Source: Chelonobacter sp006228105
GTDB taxonomy: Bacteria > Pseudomonadota > Gammaproteobacteria > Enterobacterales > Pasteurellaceae
Assembly: GCF_006228105.1 (NCBI RefSeq)
Contig: NZ_VDHH01000065.1
Direction: 5' to 3' (one strand)
DNA length: 24,081 nt
Below are positions 1-7,295 of the stretch, piece by piece. Below the pieces are notes generated by a model. That model ran no database searches. It was not told the origin of the DNA and was given only the letters and a program-made list of their open reading frames with translations. Position numbers and translations under genes: made by a program. The stretch's first letter is position 1. Every line of letters begins with the position of its first letter.

Positions 1-172
1 CGAACAAGAATGTGACAAATACTTTGGCGTACACCAAATCACGCGACAGTTCTACATCAGACACTGTTACCATGCCGATACGTGGATCTTTCACTTCACG
101 CTGTAAAATTATTGCGATCTCTTTTTTTATCTCTTGCGCCACTCGCTGCGAGCGACTAAATTCTCTTGCCAT
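1..172 (-). CDS. rbfA: Ribosome-binding factor A, N-terminal part (cut by window edge)
   Basis: Only the first 57 codons are present; the gene runs off the left edge. The protein begins MAREFSRSQRVAQEIQKEIA and continues through a VKDPRIGMVTVSDVELSRDL stretch, which is the typical start of RbfA with its KH-like fold. RbfA binds the 30S subunit and helps mature the 5' end of 16S rRNA, especially in the cold. The ATG at 170-172 follows an AAGGA ribosome site (about 181-186) at good spacing. It lies downstream of infB on the same strand, the usual rimP-nusA-infB-rbfA order, but the 218-bp gap is longer than usual and filled with hairpins, so rbfA may be partly uncoupled from infB. Confidence 0.92.
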   Translation of the reverse strand, partial: MAREFSRSQRVAQEIKKEIAIILQREVKDPRIGMVTVSDVELSRDLVYAKVFVTFLF

Positions 173-197
173 TTTATTTTTCCTTTGTTTATGCAAA

Positions 198-217
198 AGG
201 CGATCAAATGATCGCCT
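198..217 (-). terminator. Hairpin just upstream of rbfA, possible weak terminator/attenuator
   Basis: An 8-bp perfect stem (aggcgatc / gatcgcct) with a 4-nt loop is followed on the minus strand by only four Ts, about 11 nt before the rbfA ribosome site. It could act as a weak intrinsic terminator or attenuator between infB and rbfA, or simply as mRNA structure. The short T-run keeps confidence low. Confidence 0.4.
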
Positions 218-250
218 CGGTTTCTTGACAAAGATATTTGATGAGGCAAT

Positions 251-357
251 GTAGGGGCGGATTATATATCCGCCCGAACTACATTTTATATTTCTCTGTT
301 ATTGATTAAGTGCTTAGACCGCACTTCGCAAACGGGCGGATAGTTAATCCGCCCTGC
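251..357. repeat. Pair of GTAG-type palindromes (REPIN-like element)
   Basis: Two copies of the same palindrome, GGGCGGAT-N5-ATCCGCCC, lie 71 bp apart (cores at 255-275 and 334-354). The left copy is preceded by GTAG (251-254) and followed by CTAC (279-282). The right copy is in the opposite sense, preceded on the minus strand by GCAG. GTAG followed by a GC-rich hairpin is the hallmark of bacterial REP sequences mobilised by RAYT (TnpA_REP) proteins, and two REPs in inverted order form a REPIN. The spacer holds one uptake signal (318-326). No RAYT gene is in this window, so the class is inferred. A third GTAG hairpin with a different stem is at 9777-9800. Confidence 0.6.
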
Positions 358-390
358 TTTTGTCATAACGCTCGTATTATTATGATACGA

Positions 391-3051
391 TTAAATACTG
401 CGTTTAATTTCAATCGTTTCAAATACTTCAATTTGGTCGCCGACGCGAACATCGTTGTAGTTTTTAACCCCGATACCGCACTCCATGCCGTTACGCACTT
501 CGTTGACGTCATCTTTGAAGCGACGTAGTGATTCCAGCTCACCTTCATAGATCACCACGTTATCACGCAGAACCCGAATCGGATTATTACGTTTCACCAC
601 ACCTTCAGTGACCATACAACCGGCAATCGCACCCAGCTTAGGTGATTTGAACACATCACGCACTTCTGCCAAGCCGATAATTTGTTGCTTGAATTCCGGC
701 GCCAACATACCACTCATCGCGGCTTTCACTTCGTTGATCAAATCATAGATCACCGAGTAGTAACGCAAATCGATATTTTCTGATTCCACCACACGGCGGG
801 CAGAGGCATCGGCACGCACGTTGAAGCCAACCAGAATCGCATTCGACGCTGCCGCTAAGGTTGCATCGGTTTCTGAGATTCCACCGACACCGGAGCCGAC
901 GATTTTGACTTTCACTTCATCGGTTGACAGCTCGACTAAAGATTGGCAAATTGCTTCGACCGAGCCTTGAACATCGGCTTTCACCACAATATTCACTTCG
1001 GCAACATCGCCTTCGGTCATGTTGGTAAACATATTTTCCAACTTGGCTTTTTGCTGACGAGCCAGTTTTACTTCACGGAATTTTCCTTGACGGTGCAATG
1101 CCACTTCGCGCGCTTTTTTCTCGTCACGCACTACCGTCGCTTCATCACCGGCTGATGGTACGCCGGAAAGCCCTAAAATTTCGACCGGAATAGATGGACC
1201 GGCTTCGGCGATTTCTTTACCGTTTTCATCACGCATCGCACGCACACGCCCGTATTCCAAACCGCACAGGACAATATCGCCACGACGCAAGGTACCGGAT
1301 TGAATCAGCACGGTTGCAACCGGACCACGCCCTTTATCCAGATAAGATTCGATCACCACACCACTTGCCATTGCATCGGTGACGGCGGTCAGTTCCAATA
1401 CTTCTGACTGCACCAAAATCGCATCCAGCAACTCATCAATCCCCAAGCCTTTTTTAGCGGAAACATGGATAAATTGCGTATCGCCGCCCCACTCTTCGGA
1501 AATGACATCATATTGTGACAATTCATTTTTAACACGATCCGGATCGGCTTCCGGTTTATCAATTTTATTCACCGCGACCACCAACGGCACTTTTGCCGCT
1601 TTAGCGTGTTGAATCGCTTCGATGGTTTGTGGCATTACGCCATCGTCGGCCGCCACCACCAACACCACGATATCCGTAGCTTTGGCGCCGCGCGCCCGCA
1701 TCGAAGTAAACGCAGCGTGTCCCGGTGTATCCAAGAAGGTGATCATGCCGTTATCAGTTTCAACATGATAAGCCCCGATATGTTGGGTAATCCCGCCCGC
1801 TTCACCGGAAGCCACTTTGGTTTTGCGGATATAATCCAATAATGAGGTTTTACCATGGTCAACGTGTCCCATAATGGTCACCACCGGCGCACGGTTAACT
1901 TCCACCGCAGTGCTGTCACGATCGCTGAGCAACGACTCTTCCAGCTCGTTCTCACGGCGCAACATCACTTTATGCCCCATCTCTTCCGCCACTAGCTGTG
2001 CAGTTTCTTGATCGATCACCTGATTAATGGTCGCCATGGCGCCCATGCCCATCATGGTTTTAATCACTTCCGTGGCTTTCACCGCCATTTTTGCCGCCAA
2101 TTCGCCAACCGTAATGGTCTCGCCAATGACAACCTCACGGTTAACCGGTTGTGCCGGTTTGGTGAATTCTTGTTGTAGCGAGCTGCCACGGCGTTGATTT
2201 TTGCCACCTTTGATGTTTTTCTGATTGCGACGATTAGCTTCGCGCTCAGTTTTGGTGCTTTTATCATCGTCACGACCGCCTTTTTTGGCTTTTTTCGCAC
2301 GGCCACGGCCTTCTTTACGCAGCTCTTCTTCACTTTCCGCTTCTTGGGCGTAACGTGAAGTCAAATGCAGATCGGTGAAGCTTTCAGTTTTTGGTTGCTC
2401 TTCTTTATGATGAGCACTCAACTCCGCTAGCTTACGCGCTTCTTCTGCGGCTTTACGCGCTTTCTCTTCTGCTTTTTGTTGTGCCAACGCTTCCGCTTTA
2501 CGACGCAACTCTGCCTCTTGAGCTTTTAATTTCTCTTTTTCCGGATCGGCTTTTTTGCTCTCTTTGGCTTCAACCGCACTTTGTTCGGCTTTAGCTACCG
2601 CTTCTTGTCGTGCTTTCTGTTGTGCTTCACGTTTGGCTTTTTCTTCCGCTTCCCGTTTTGCTCGCAGTTCAGCTTCTGCTTTGGCTTTCTGTTCTGCTTC
2701 ACGTTTTGCCGCAGCTTCTGCTTCCAGACGAGCTTGCTCTTCGGCTTTTTGTTTCGCAATATCCTCAGCAGATGTCGGAGTAAAGGTTCGTTTTTTCCGC
2801 ACTTCTACCTGAACTTCCTTGTTTTTACCACCGGAACCGGCGATTTTCAAGGTACTGCGCTCTTTTTTCTGTAGCGTTAATTTTTTTGGTTTAACGCCTT
2901 CGCCACTCAACGATTTCAACAACTGTCGTTCTTCTTCTGCCGTAATCGGATCACTCTCAAGTTTTTTGATCCCTGCATCAGATAATTGTTTTAATAACTG
3001 TTCAAGCGGGGTGCTAATCTCATTAGCAAGCTGTTTAACTGTTTTACTCAT
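391..3051 (-). CDS. infB: Translation initiation factor IF-2
   Basis: GTPase that brings fMet-tRNA to the 30S subunit and promotes subunit joining. The 886-residue length matches E. coli IF2 (890). In order: IF2 N-terminal domain (about 1-50), a long Lys/Glu/Ala-rich coiled linker (about 95-250), a basic stretch (250-295), a second IF2-N-like domain (about 305-360), then the G domain with GHVDHGKT (395-402), DTPGH (441-445) and NKID (495-498), followed by domains II-IV to EVFETIEIKRSI. The start has a very strong GAGGGGG ribosome site. It lies 15 bp after nusA, clearly in one operon. An uptake signal at 2573-2581 encodes Ser-Ala-Val in the tolerant linker. Confidence 0.99.
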   Translation of the reverse strand: MSKTVKQLANEISTPLEQLLKQLSDAGIKKLESDPITAEEERQLLKSLSGEGVKPKKLTLQKKERSTLKIAGSGGKNKEVQVEVRKKRTFTPTSAEDIAKQKAEEQARLEAEAAAKREAEQKAKAEAELRAKREAEEKAKREAQQKARQEAVAKAEQSAVEAKESKKADPEKEKLKAQEAELRRKAEALAQQKAEEKARKAAEEARKLAELSAHHKEEQPKTESFTDLHLTSRYAQEAESEEELRKEGRGRAKKAKKGGRDDDKSTKTEREANRRNQKNIKGGKNQRRGSSLQQEFTKPAQPVNREVVIGETITVGELAAKMAVKATEVIKTMMGMGAMATINQVIDQETAQLVAEEMGHKVMLRRENELEESLLSDRDSTAVEVNRAPVVTIMGHVDHGKTSLLDYIRKTKVASGEAGGITQHIGAYHVETDNGMITFLDTPGHAAFTSMRARGAKATDIVVLVVAADDGVMPQTIEAIQHAKAAKVPLVVAVNKIDKPEADPDRVKNELSQYDVISEEWGGDTQFIHVSAKKGLGIDELLDAILVQSEVLELTAVTDAMASGVVIESYLDKGRGPVATVLIQSGTLRRGDIVLCGLEYGRVRAMRDENGKEIAEAGPSIPVEILGLSGVPSAGDEATVVRDEKKAREVALHRQGKFREVKLARQQKAKLENMFTNMTEGDVAEVNIVVKADVQGSVEAICQSLVELSTDEVKVKIVGSGVGGISETDATLAAASNAILVGFNVRADASARRVVESENIDLRYYSVIYDLINEVKAAMSGMLAPEFKQQIIGLAEVRDVFKSPKLGAIAGCMVTEGVVKRNNPIRVLRDNVVIYEGELESLRRFKDDVNEVRNGMECGIGVKNYNDVRVGDQIEVFETIEIKRSI

Positions 3052-3066
3052 CTATTCCCCCTCAAT

Positions 3067-4551
3067 TTACTCTGCGCCAAACCAGCAGATATTTCTCGCT
3101 GCCATAATCAATGTTGCAGCTTTTTCTTCGCTTAATTCTTCGATATCGGATAAATCATCCACGCTCTGCTCTGCCAGCTCTTCCAAATTGGTGATCCCTT
3201 TTTCAGCAAACTTAAAGGCTAAATGGCGATCCATACCGTCCAATTCCAGCAGTTCCGGCTGAATATTTGACTGCGACAATTTTTCCTGTTCGGTCAACGC
3301 AATTGTGGTCAGTGCACTTTTCGCACGGTCACGCAGTTCCTCGACCAAATCTTCATCCATGCCGTCAATTTCCATCAAATCATCGGTCGGCACATAGGCA
3401 ATTTGCTCCAATGAGGTGAAGCCTTCATCGACCAACAACTCAGCAAAGTCTTCATCGATATCCAGATGTTGCACAAACAAATTCAATGATTTGCTGGTTT
3501 CTTGCTGATGTTTCTCACTCAACTCTTCCGAGGTCATCACATTTAATGTCCAGCCGGTTAATTGGGTTGCTAAGCGCACATTCTGTCCATTACGACCAAT
3601 CGCTTGCGCTAAATTTGCCGACTCTACCGCAATGTCCATCGCATGTTTGTCTTCATCCACCACAATTGAGCTGACATCGGCTGGTGCCATCGCATTAATC
3701 ACAAATTGCGCCGGATTGTCGTCCCATAATACGATATCGACACGCTCGCCGCCCAATTCATTGGTGATCGCCTGCACCCGAGCCCCACGCATACCGACAC
3801 AAGCCCCGACCGGATCAATTCGGCGGTCATTACTTTTCACCGCAATTTTAGCGCGTGATCCCGGATCGCGAGCCGCACCTTTGATTTCAATCAGCTCTTC
3901 ACCGATTTCCGGCACTTCGATGCGGAACAGTTCAATAATCATCTCCGGTTTAGCACGCGTAACAAACAGCTGTGCGCCTTTGGACTCCGGCTTGATTTGA
4001 TACAACACACCACGCACCCGATCGCCCGGGCGGAAATTTTCACGTGGCAGCATATCTTCTTTCATAATCACGGCTTCCGCTTGGTTGCCCAAATCCAGTT
4101 GAATCACATCACGGCTGACTTTTTTCACCACGCCGGTGACAATTTCACCTTCTTGGCTACGGAACTGCTCCAGCACTTTGTTTCTTTCCGCTTCACGAAT
4201 TTTACTGCTGATCACTTGGCGTGCGGTCTGCATCGTGATGCGGTCAAAAGCGATGGATTCGATTTCATCTTCAATGAATTCGCCCAACTGAATTTCCGGT
4301 TCTTCGTAACGCGCGGCTTCCAAAGTAATCTCTTTGGTTGGTGCAGTGACTTCTTCGACCACTAACCAACGGCGAAAGGTTTCAAAGTCACCGGTTTTAC
4401 GGTCAATAACCACACGCACATCGATATCCATTTCGTGTTTTTTCTTGGTCGAAATTGCCAAAGCATTTTCCAACGCGTCAAAAATCTTTTCACGCGGTAA
4501 TAATCTTTCGTTAGATACGGCTTCGGCCGCTAATAAAATTTCTTTACTCAT
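3067..4551 (-). CDS. nusA: Transcription termination/antitermination factor NusA
   Basis: RNA polymerase-binding elongation factor involved in pausing, intrinsic and Rho termination and antitermination. The 494 residues match the full gammaproteobacterial form: N-terminal RNAP-binding domain (about 1-125), S1 domain (about 135-200), KH1 with GMRG and KH2 with GRNGQNVRLA, then two acidic C-terminal AR repeats (about 360-420 and 430-490) ending in ICWFGAE. Start ATG follows a GAGG ribosome site. It sits between rimP (47-bp gap holding an uptake signal at 4571-4579) and infB. In E. coli NusA influences its own operon; the terminators upstream of rimP would be natural targets, but that is inference. 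Confidence 0.99.
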   Translation of the reverse strand: MSKEILLAAEAVSNERLLPREKIFDALENALAISTKKKHEMDIDVRVVIDRKTGDFETFRRWLVVEEVTAPTKEITLEAARYEEPEIQLGEFIEDEIESIAFDRITMQTARQVISSKIREAERNKVLEQFRSQEGEIVTGVVKKVSRDVIQLDLGNQAEAVIMKEDMLPRENFRPGDRVRGVLYQIKPESKGAQLFVTRAKPEMIIELFRIEVPEIGEELIEIKGAARDPGSRAKIAVKSNDRRIDPVGACVGMRGARVQAITNELGGERVDIVLWDDNPAQFVINAMAPADVSSIVVDEDKHAMDIAVESANLAQAIGRNGQNVRLATQLTGWTLNVMTSEELSEKHQQETSKSLNLFVQHLDIDEDFAELLVDEGFTSLEQIAYVPTDDLMEIDGMDEDLVEELRDRAKSALTTIALTEQEKLSQSNIQPELLELDGMDRHLAFKFAEKGITNLEELAEQSVDDLSDIEELSEEKAATLIMAARNICWFGAE

Positions 4552-4598
4552 TTTCGCCTCTATCTACATCACCGCACTTTGCTGTGCCATGATCAAAA

Positions 4599-5060
4599 TT
4601 AATCTTCAAATTTATAAACAATATTGCCTTTTTGGATATTCCCAAAGGCAAATGCTTGCGGGTTGCCATCCACGGTCAGGGTGATCACATCGCCTGCAAC
4701 ACCGTCCAGTTTGCCGGTCCATTTACGGCGATCCAACACCGGCACACGCAAATGTACGCTGACCTCTTGTCCAATAAAACGCTGATAATGCGCTAAGCTG
4801 AACAGTGGTCTGTCCAATCCCGGCGATGACACTTCCAAATTATATTTGTCGGCGATCAAATCTTCGACATCCATAATCGCACTGACTTGGCGGCTGACAT
4901 CGGCACAATCATCAACACTCACGCCGCCGTCTTTATCAATATAGACTCGCACCGTCAAAAAACGACCGCTGCGTTGGCACTCAATGCCGACCAACTCACA
5001 ATTCAGTGCCTCAATGGAATCCTGTACCAATTCCTGTATTTTTTGTTCCAATGTTGCCAA
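4599..5060 (-). CDS. rimP: Ribosome maturation factor RimP
   Basis: 30S assembly factor needed for efficient 16S rRNA maturation. The protein carries the family blocks VDDCADVSRQVSAIMDVED and NLEVSSPGLDRPLF and ends with the GNIQKGN motif of the C-terminal SH3-like domain; 153 residues fits the family (E. coli about 150). I place the start at the TTG at 5058-5060, giving MATLEQKIQ, because E. coli and Haemophilus RimP begin M-x-TLEQ and a GGGGG ribosome site lies five bases upstream. The longer reading from a TTG at 5070-5072 would place the start codon directly against or inside that site. First protein gene of the rimP-nusA-infB operon. Confidence 0.95.
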   Translation of the reverse strand: MATLEQKIQELVQDSIEALNCELVGIECQRSGRFLTVRVYIDKDGGVSVDDCADVSRQVSAIMDVEDLIADKYNLEVSSPGLDRPLFSLAHYQRFIGQEVSVHLRVPVLDRRKWTGKLDGVAGDVITLTVDGNPQAFAFGNIQKGNIVYKFED

Positions 5061-5104
5061 GACAACCCCCAATCAAGAAAACGATTTATTGAAAAATAAG
5101 ATAT

Positions 5105-5124
5105 AAAAAAAGGGCTGACAGCCC
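5105..5124 (-). terminator. Intrinsic terminator in the rimP leader
   Basis: On the minus strand GGGCT-GTC-AGCCC (stem 5, loop 3) is followed by seven Ts. It lies 45 bp before the rimP start and downstream of the tRNA-fMet terminator, so it would act on transcripts entering rimP-nusA-infB. The stem is short and the loop tight, so it may be leaky, as expected for an attenuator. Confidence 0.6.
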
Positions 5125-5170
5125 GTTTCAAAATGGTTCAGCCAAGGCTAAACAGTCAAAATTATTGCAC

Positions 5171-5193
5171 AAAAAAACCCCATATCGGGGCTT
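5171..5193 (-). terminator. Intrinsic terminator after tRNA-fMet
   Basis: On the minus strand AAGCCCC-GATAT-GGGGTTT forms a stem with a GC core of four pairs, followed by a run of seven Ts. It is the first good terminator after the tRNA, about 108 bases past its 3' end. Confidence 0.7.
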
Positions 5194-5300
5194 TGTAGGC
5201 TAGAACCGGAAGCTGATGTTTTTGTTTTAAAACCGCTAAAACAAAGCACCCGTTGCGTTTTGGCTTTACATTGAAACTTGAGCTGAAAGCAAATTTCAAT
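5194..5300 (-). other. Structured 3' trailer of the tRNA-fMet transcript
   Basis: This stretch, between the tRNA CCA end and its terminator, has no reading frame of note. It contains two more hairpins: ATTGAAA(C)TTG / CAAATTTCAAT at 5270-5300 (11 bp with one mismatch, starting at the very base after CCA) and an AT-rich 9-bp stem TTTGTTTTA / TAAAACAAA at 5221-5245. Together with the terminator they make a compact three-hairpin trailer of about 130 nt. Such tRNA external spacers can be stable RNAs in E. coli (3'ETS of leuZ); here that is only a possibility. Confidence 0.4.
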
Positions 5301-5377
<77 letters not shown>

Positions 5378-5394
5378 TCCGAAAATATGGGCGT

Positions 5395-5423
5395 ATTGTA
5401 ATGAGTTAAACCAGAAATAGCAA
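5395..5423 (-). promoter_or_regulatory. Sigma-70 promoter for tRNA-fMet
   Basis: On the minus strand, a -35 TTGCTA (5418-5423) and a -10 TACAAT (5395-5400) are separated by exactly 17 bp. A GC-rich stretch (ACGCCC) follows the -10, typical of a stringently controlled stable-RNA promoter. The tRNA begins 17 bases past the -10, leaving room for a short 5' leader. Confidence 0.65.
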
Positions 5424-5501
5424 GTTTTCCGTCAATAAAAAGCGCTGAAATCCAAATTCAATCCGATTATTACCTCAACAACACACAAAAGTGCGGTATC
5501 T

Positions 5502-5636
5502 TTAAAACCCGATGCCACCGGAAATCCCGATTTGACCGCCAATACCAATGCTACCTCCACCAACACCGCCGCTGATACTGCCATTGTTGCAAGCCGCCAC
5601 CCCCAGCGCTAACACAACGATTAAAATCCATTTCAT
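5502..5636 (-). CDS. Very small glycine-rich lipoprotein (44 aa)
   Basis: A short gene encoding MKWILIVVLALGVAACNNGS followed by a tail of alternating glycines with Ser, Ile and Val, ending in SGGIGF. Residues 1-15 make a lipoprotein signal peptide with lipobox VAAC (Cys16) and Asn after the cysteine, so the mature product would be about 29 residues anchored to a membrane, probably the outer one. Its ATG (5634-5636) overlaps the TGA (5633-5635) of the kinase-like gene upstream, which indicates translational coupling. The run of glycines suggests a glycine-zipper or unstructured tail. I do not recognise a family. An uptake signal (5489-5497) lies just past the stop. Confidence 0.68.
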   Translation of the reverse strand: MKWILIVVLALGVAACNNGSISGGVGGGSIGIGGQIGISGGIGF

Positions 5637-6376
5637 TTATTCACCTCTTGCTTGCCATTATTCTTTTGCCAATACTCAAAAAGCTTTAAACCTGCCAGCA
5701 GATCTTTGCCAGCAATCGAATAAAACGGTTTAAATAACGGATATAAAAAACGGTATTTATGTAATATCTGCAATGCATATTGCCAATTTTGCTCACCGTT
5801 TGCCTGCTGACAATAGCGGGATACCGCACTTTCAACCATTTGCTGAGGCAAACTGTTACGATAAAGATCGTGAATAAAAATAATCAAATCTCTGGCTTTA
5901 TTCCACTGCAAACGGTCGATATTCAACGTTGATTCGAAATCAATAAACCGCACTTTGCCGTTTTCCCAGCCGATATCCCGTGTTGCCGGACGACCATGCA
6001 CCAGATCCAAAGCATGCAATTCTGCCAAAGCTATTGCACAATCATTGATGATCTGCTGTTTTTGTTGTTGGTCACAGGCAGAATTTTGCAGCCATTGATC
6101 GACCGTTGCGCCAACATCCTTCAGTACCAAATAATCATCGTCCCACGCCACCAGCTCGGCACAAGGTGCACCCACTTTATTCAGGTATTGCAGCGACTGA
6201 ATTTCTTGCGCCAGCGCCCGCTGCGGATTGGCTTTCAAAATACGCATAAATCCGGTATTTTTTTCCGCTTGCTTCAGCCAATATTTCTGATGGTCAACAT
6301 CGAACGCAACGACGCGTTCACCGCGATTGGCACTTAACACTTGCGCAATAGTTTTCTGTAAATTTGTCATTATCAT
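5633..6376 (-). CDS. Small kinase-fold protein (InaA/Bud32-type family)
   Basis: A 247-residue protein with a reduced protein-kinase-like core: a Lys-containing strand YWLKQAE (K35), a helix glutamate in AQEIQSL (E58), a catalytic-loop-like HGRPATRDIGWENG (127-140) with D134, and a metal-binding FIDFE (144-148) in place of DFG. This pattern is seen in the small InaA/lipopolysaccharide-kinase-like and Bud32-like group. The substrate cannot be told from sequence. No signal peptide, so cytoplasmic. Start is either ATG at 6374-6376 or the one two codons on; no strong ribosome site. Its stop overlaps the start of the tiny lipoprotein gene. Two uptake signals lie inside (5823, 5947). Confidence 0.75.
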   Translation of the reverse strand: MIMTNLQKTIAQVLSANRGERVVAFDVDHQKYWLKQAEKNTGFMRILKANPQRALAQEIQSLQYLNKVGAPCAELVAWDDDYLVLKDVGATVDQWLQNSACDQQQKQQIINDCAIALAELHALDLVHGRPATRDIGWENGKVRFIDFESTLNIDRLQWNKARDLIIFIHDLYRNSLPQQMVESAVSRYCQQANGEQNWQYALQILHKYRFLYPLFKPFYSIAGKDLLAGLKLFEYWQKNNGKQEVNK

Positions 6377-6384
6377 TTTTCAAA

Positions 6385-6416
6385 AAGACAAAAAGCGGTT
6401 GGCACTCCGAACCGCT
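6385..6416 (-). terminator. Intrinsic terminator after the 230-aa lipoprotein gene
   Basis: On the minus strand AGCGGTT-N9-AACCGCT (7-bp perfect stem, 6394-6416) is followed by TTTTTGTCTTTTT. It ends the upstream lipoprotein transcript just before the kinase-like gene, so the latter probably has its own promoter or relies on read-through. Confidence 0.75.
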
Positions 6417-6445
6417 CTTGTATATTCCCATCCGGTTTAGATGAA

Positions 6446-7138
6446 TTATTTTTGAATTAAACTCAGCAAAACGACGCGTTCGCCCTGTAGCTGACAATCC
6501 ATATTGTAATACTGGTTGCCATTCAAACGTACATCTGCGGTCAAGCGGCTGGTGCTGCCGGCTTTATTCGGTGAGCTGCGAAATACCCGTTTGGTCGATG
6601 CCACTTGTTGAATTTTGGCAATACACAAATAATTTAGCTTAGCATCGCCACCGGTTCTGATCGATCCAACCGAACGATCTGCTGAATTGCTGCTCAACAT
6701 TGCGGCTAATTTTTTGCCACTGGCATTCAATTCCTGCTGTTTTTTCGCCAGCGCTTCAGCCGACAATGACAAAGCATTACCGCTAGAATTTAACGCAGTG
6801 ATCAATTTTCCAGCTGCATCAAATTCGTAACTGCCCTCGGTATCTTGTACCCCATACAGTTTTCCTGCTTTATAAAAAACTTTGCGCTCACCTTTTTCAC
6901 CCTGCTGCAACACATAGCTCAGTGAACCACCATTGAAATAAGCTTTATACATCTCTTTATTCAATTGGTACTGAAAGCTGTTTTGATTAGCTGCCGCTTG
7001 CTCCAACTGAGCAAAAGACTGATTCAACACTGATTGAGCCGAGGTTGAACTTGTGCCGCTTTGATCGGTCAAATGACTACAAGCGGTTAATGCTAACACC
7101 GCAGACAGCACTGCTGTTTTTATAAGAGAGTTTTTCAT
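6446..7138 (-). CDS. Unknown lipoprotein (230 aa)
   Basis: The start is set at the ATG at 7136-7138 because an AGGA ribosome site sits six bases upstream and the protein then begins with a clean lipoprotein signal, MKNSLIKTAVLSAVLALTAC (lipobox LTAC, Cys20); a longer reading would put 14 residues before it. The mature part has a Gln/Ala-rich helical segment, a Gly/Tyr-rich beta-like stretch (roughly residues 65-115), a helix AEALAKKQQELNASGKKLAA, and a C-terminal domain with two cysteines (YLCIAK and MDCQLQ) that could form a disulfide. Ser after Cys20 fits an outer-membrane lipoprotein. I recognise no family. It is divergent from the DUF1439 gene at 7296. Confidence 0.85.
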   Translation of the reverse strand: MKNSLIKTAVLSAVLALTACSHLTDQSGTSSTSAQSVLNQSFAQLEQAAANQNSFQYQLNKEMYKAYFNGGSLSYVLQQGEKGERKVFYKAGKLYGVQDTEGSYEFDAAGKLITALNSSGNALSLSAEALAKKQQELNASGKKLAAMLSSNSADRSVGSIRTGGDAKLNYLCIAKIQQVASTKRVFRSSPNKAGSTSRLTADVRLNGNQYYNMDCQLQGERVVLLSLIQK

Positions 7139-7295
7139 AGAATTCCTTATTTTATTTGAAACGGATTCATTGAGAATCACTTAATGAAAAATAGATTGGC
7201 TCAAAACCAAGTGATTAAAATTTATTCACAAAATAGAAAAATTGCCTCATTCTATCGTTTTTTTTCACTGATTTAAACCTTCAAGGATGTTTTTT

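Noticed and set aside
2819..3262. 147-codon plus-strand open frame across the infB-nusA junction
   Set aside because: It overlaps two certain genes in antisense, with Ser/Phe-rich composition typical of a shadow of Lys/Glu-rich coding sequence.
5548..5733. Plus-strand open frame opposite the tiny lipoprotein and the kinase-like gene end
   Set aside because: It is the antisense shadow of two better supported genes and has no ribosome site or recognisable protein pattern.
7160..7190. Fur-box-like sequence before the 230-aa lipoprotein gene
   Set aside because: Only part of the GATAATGATAATCATTATC pattern is matched (TGAGAATCA), which is common in AT-rich DNA.
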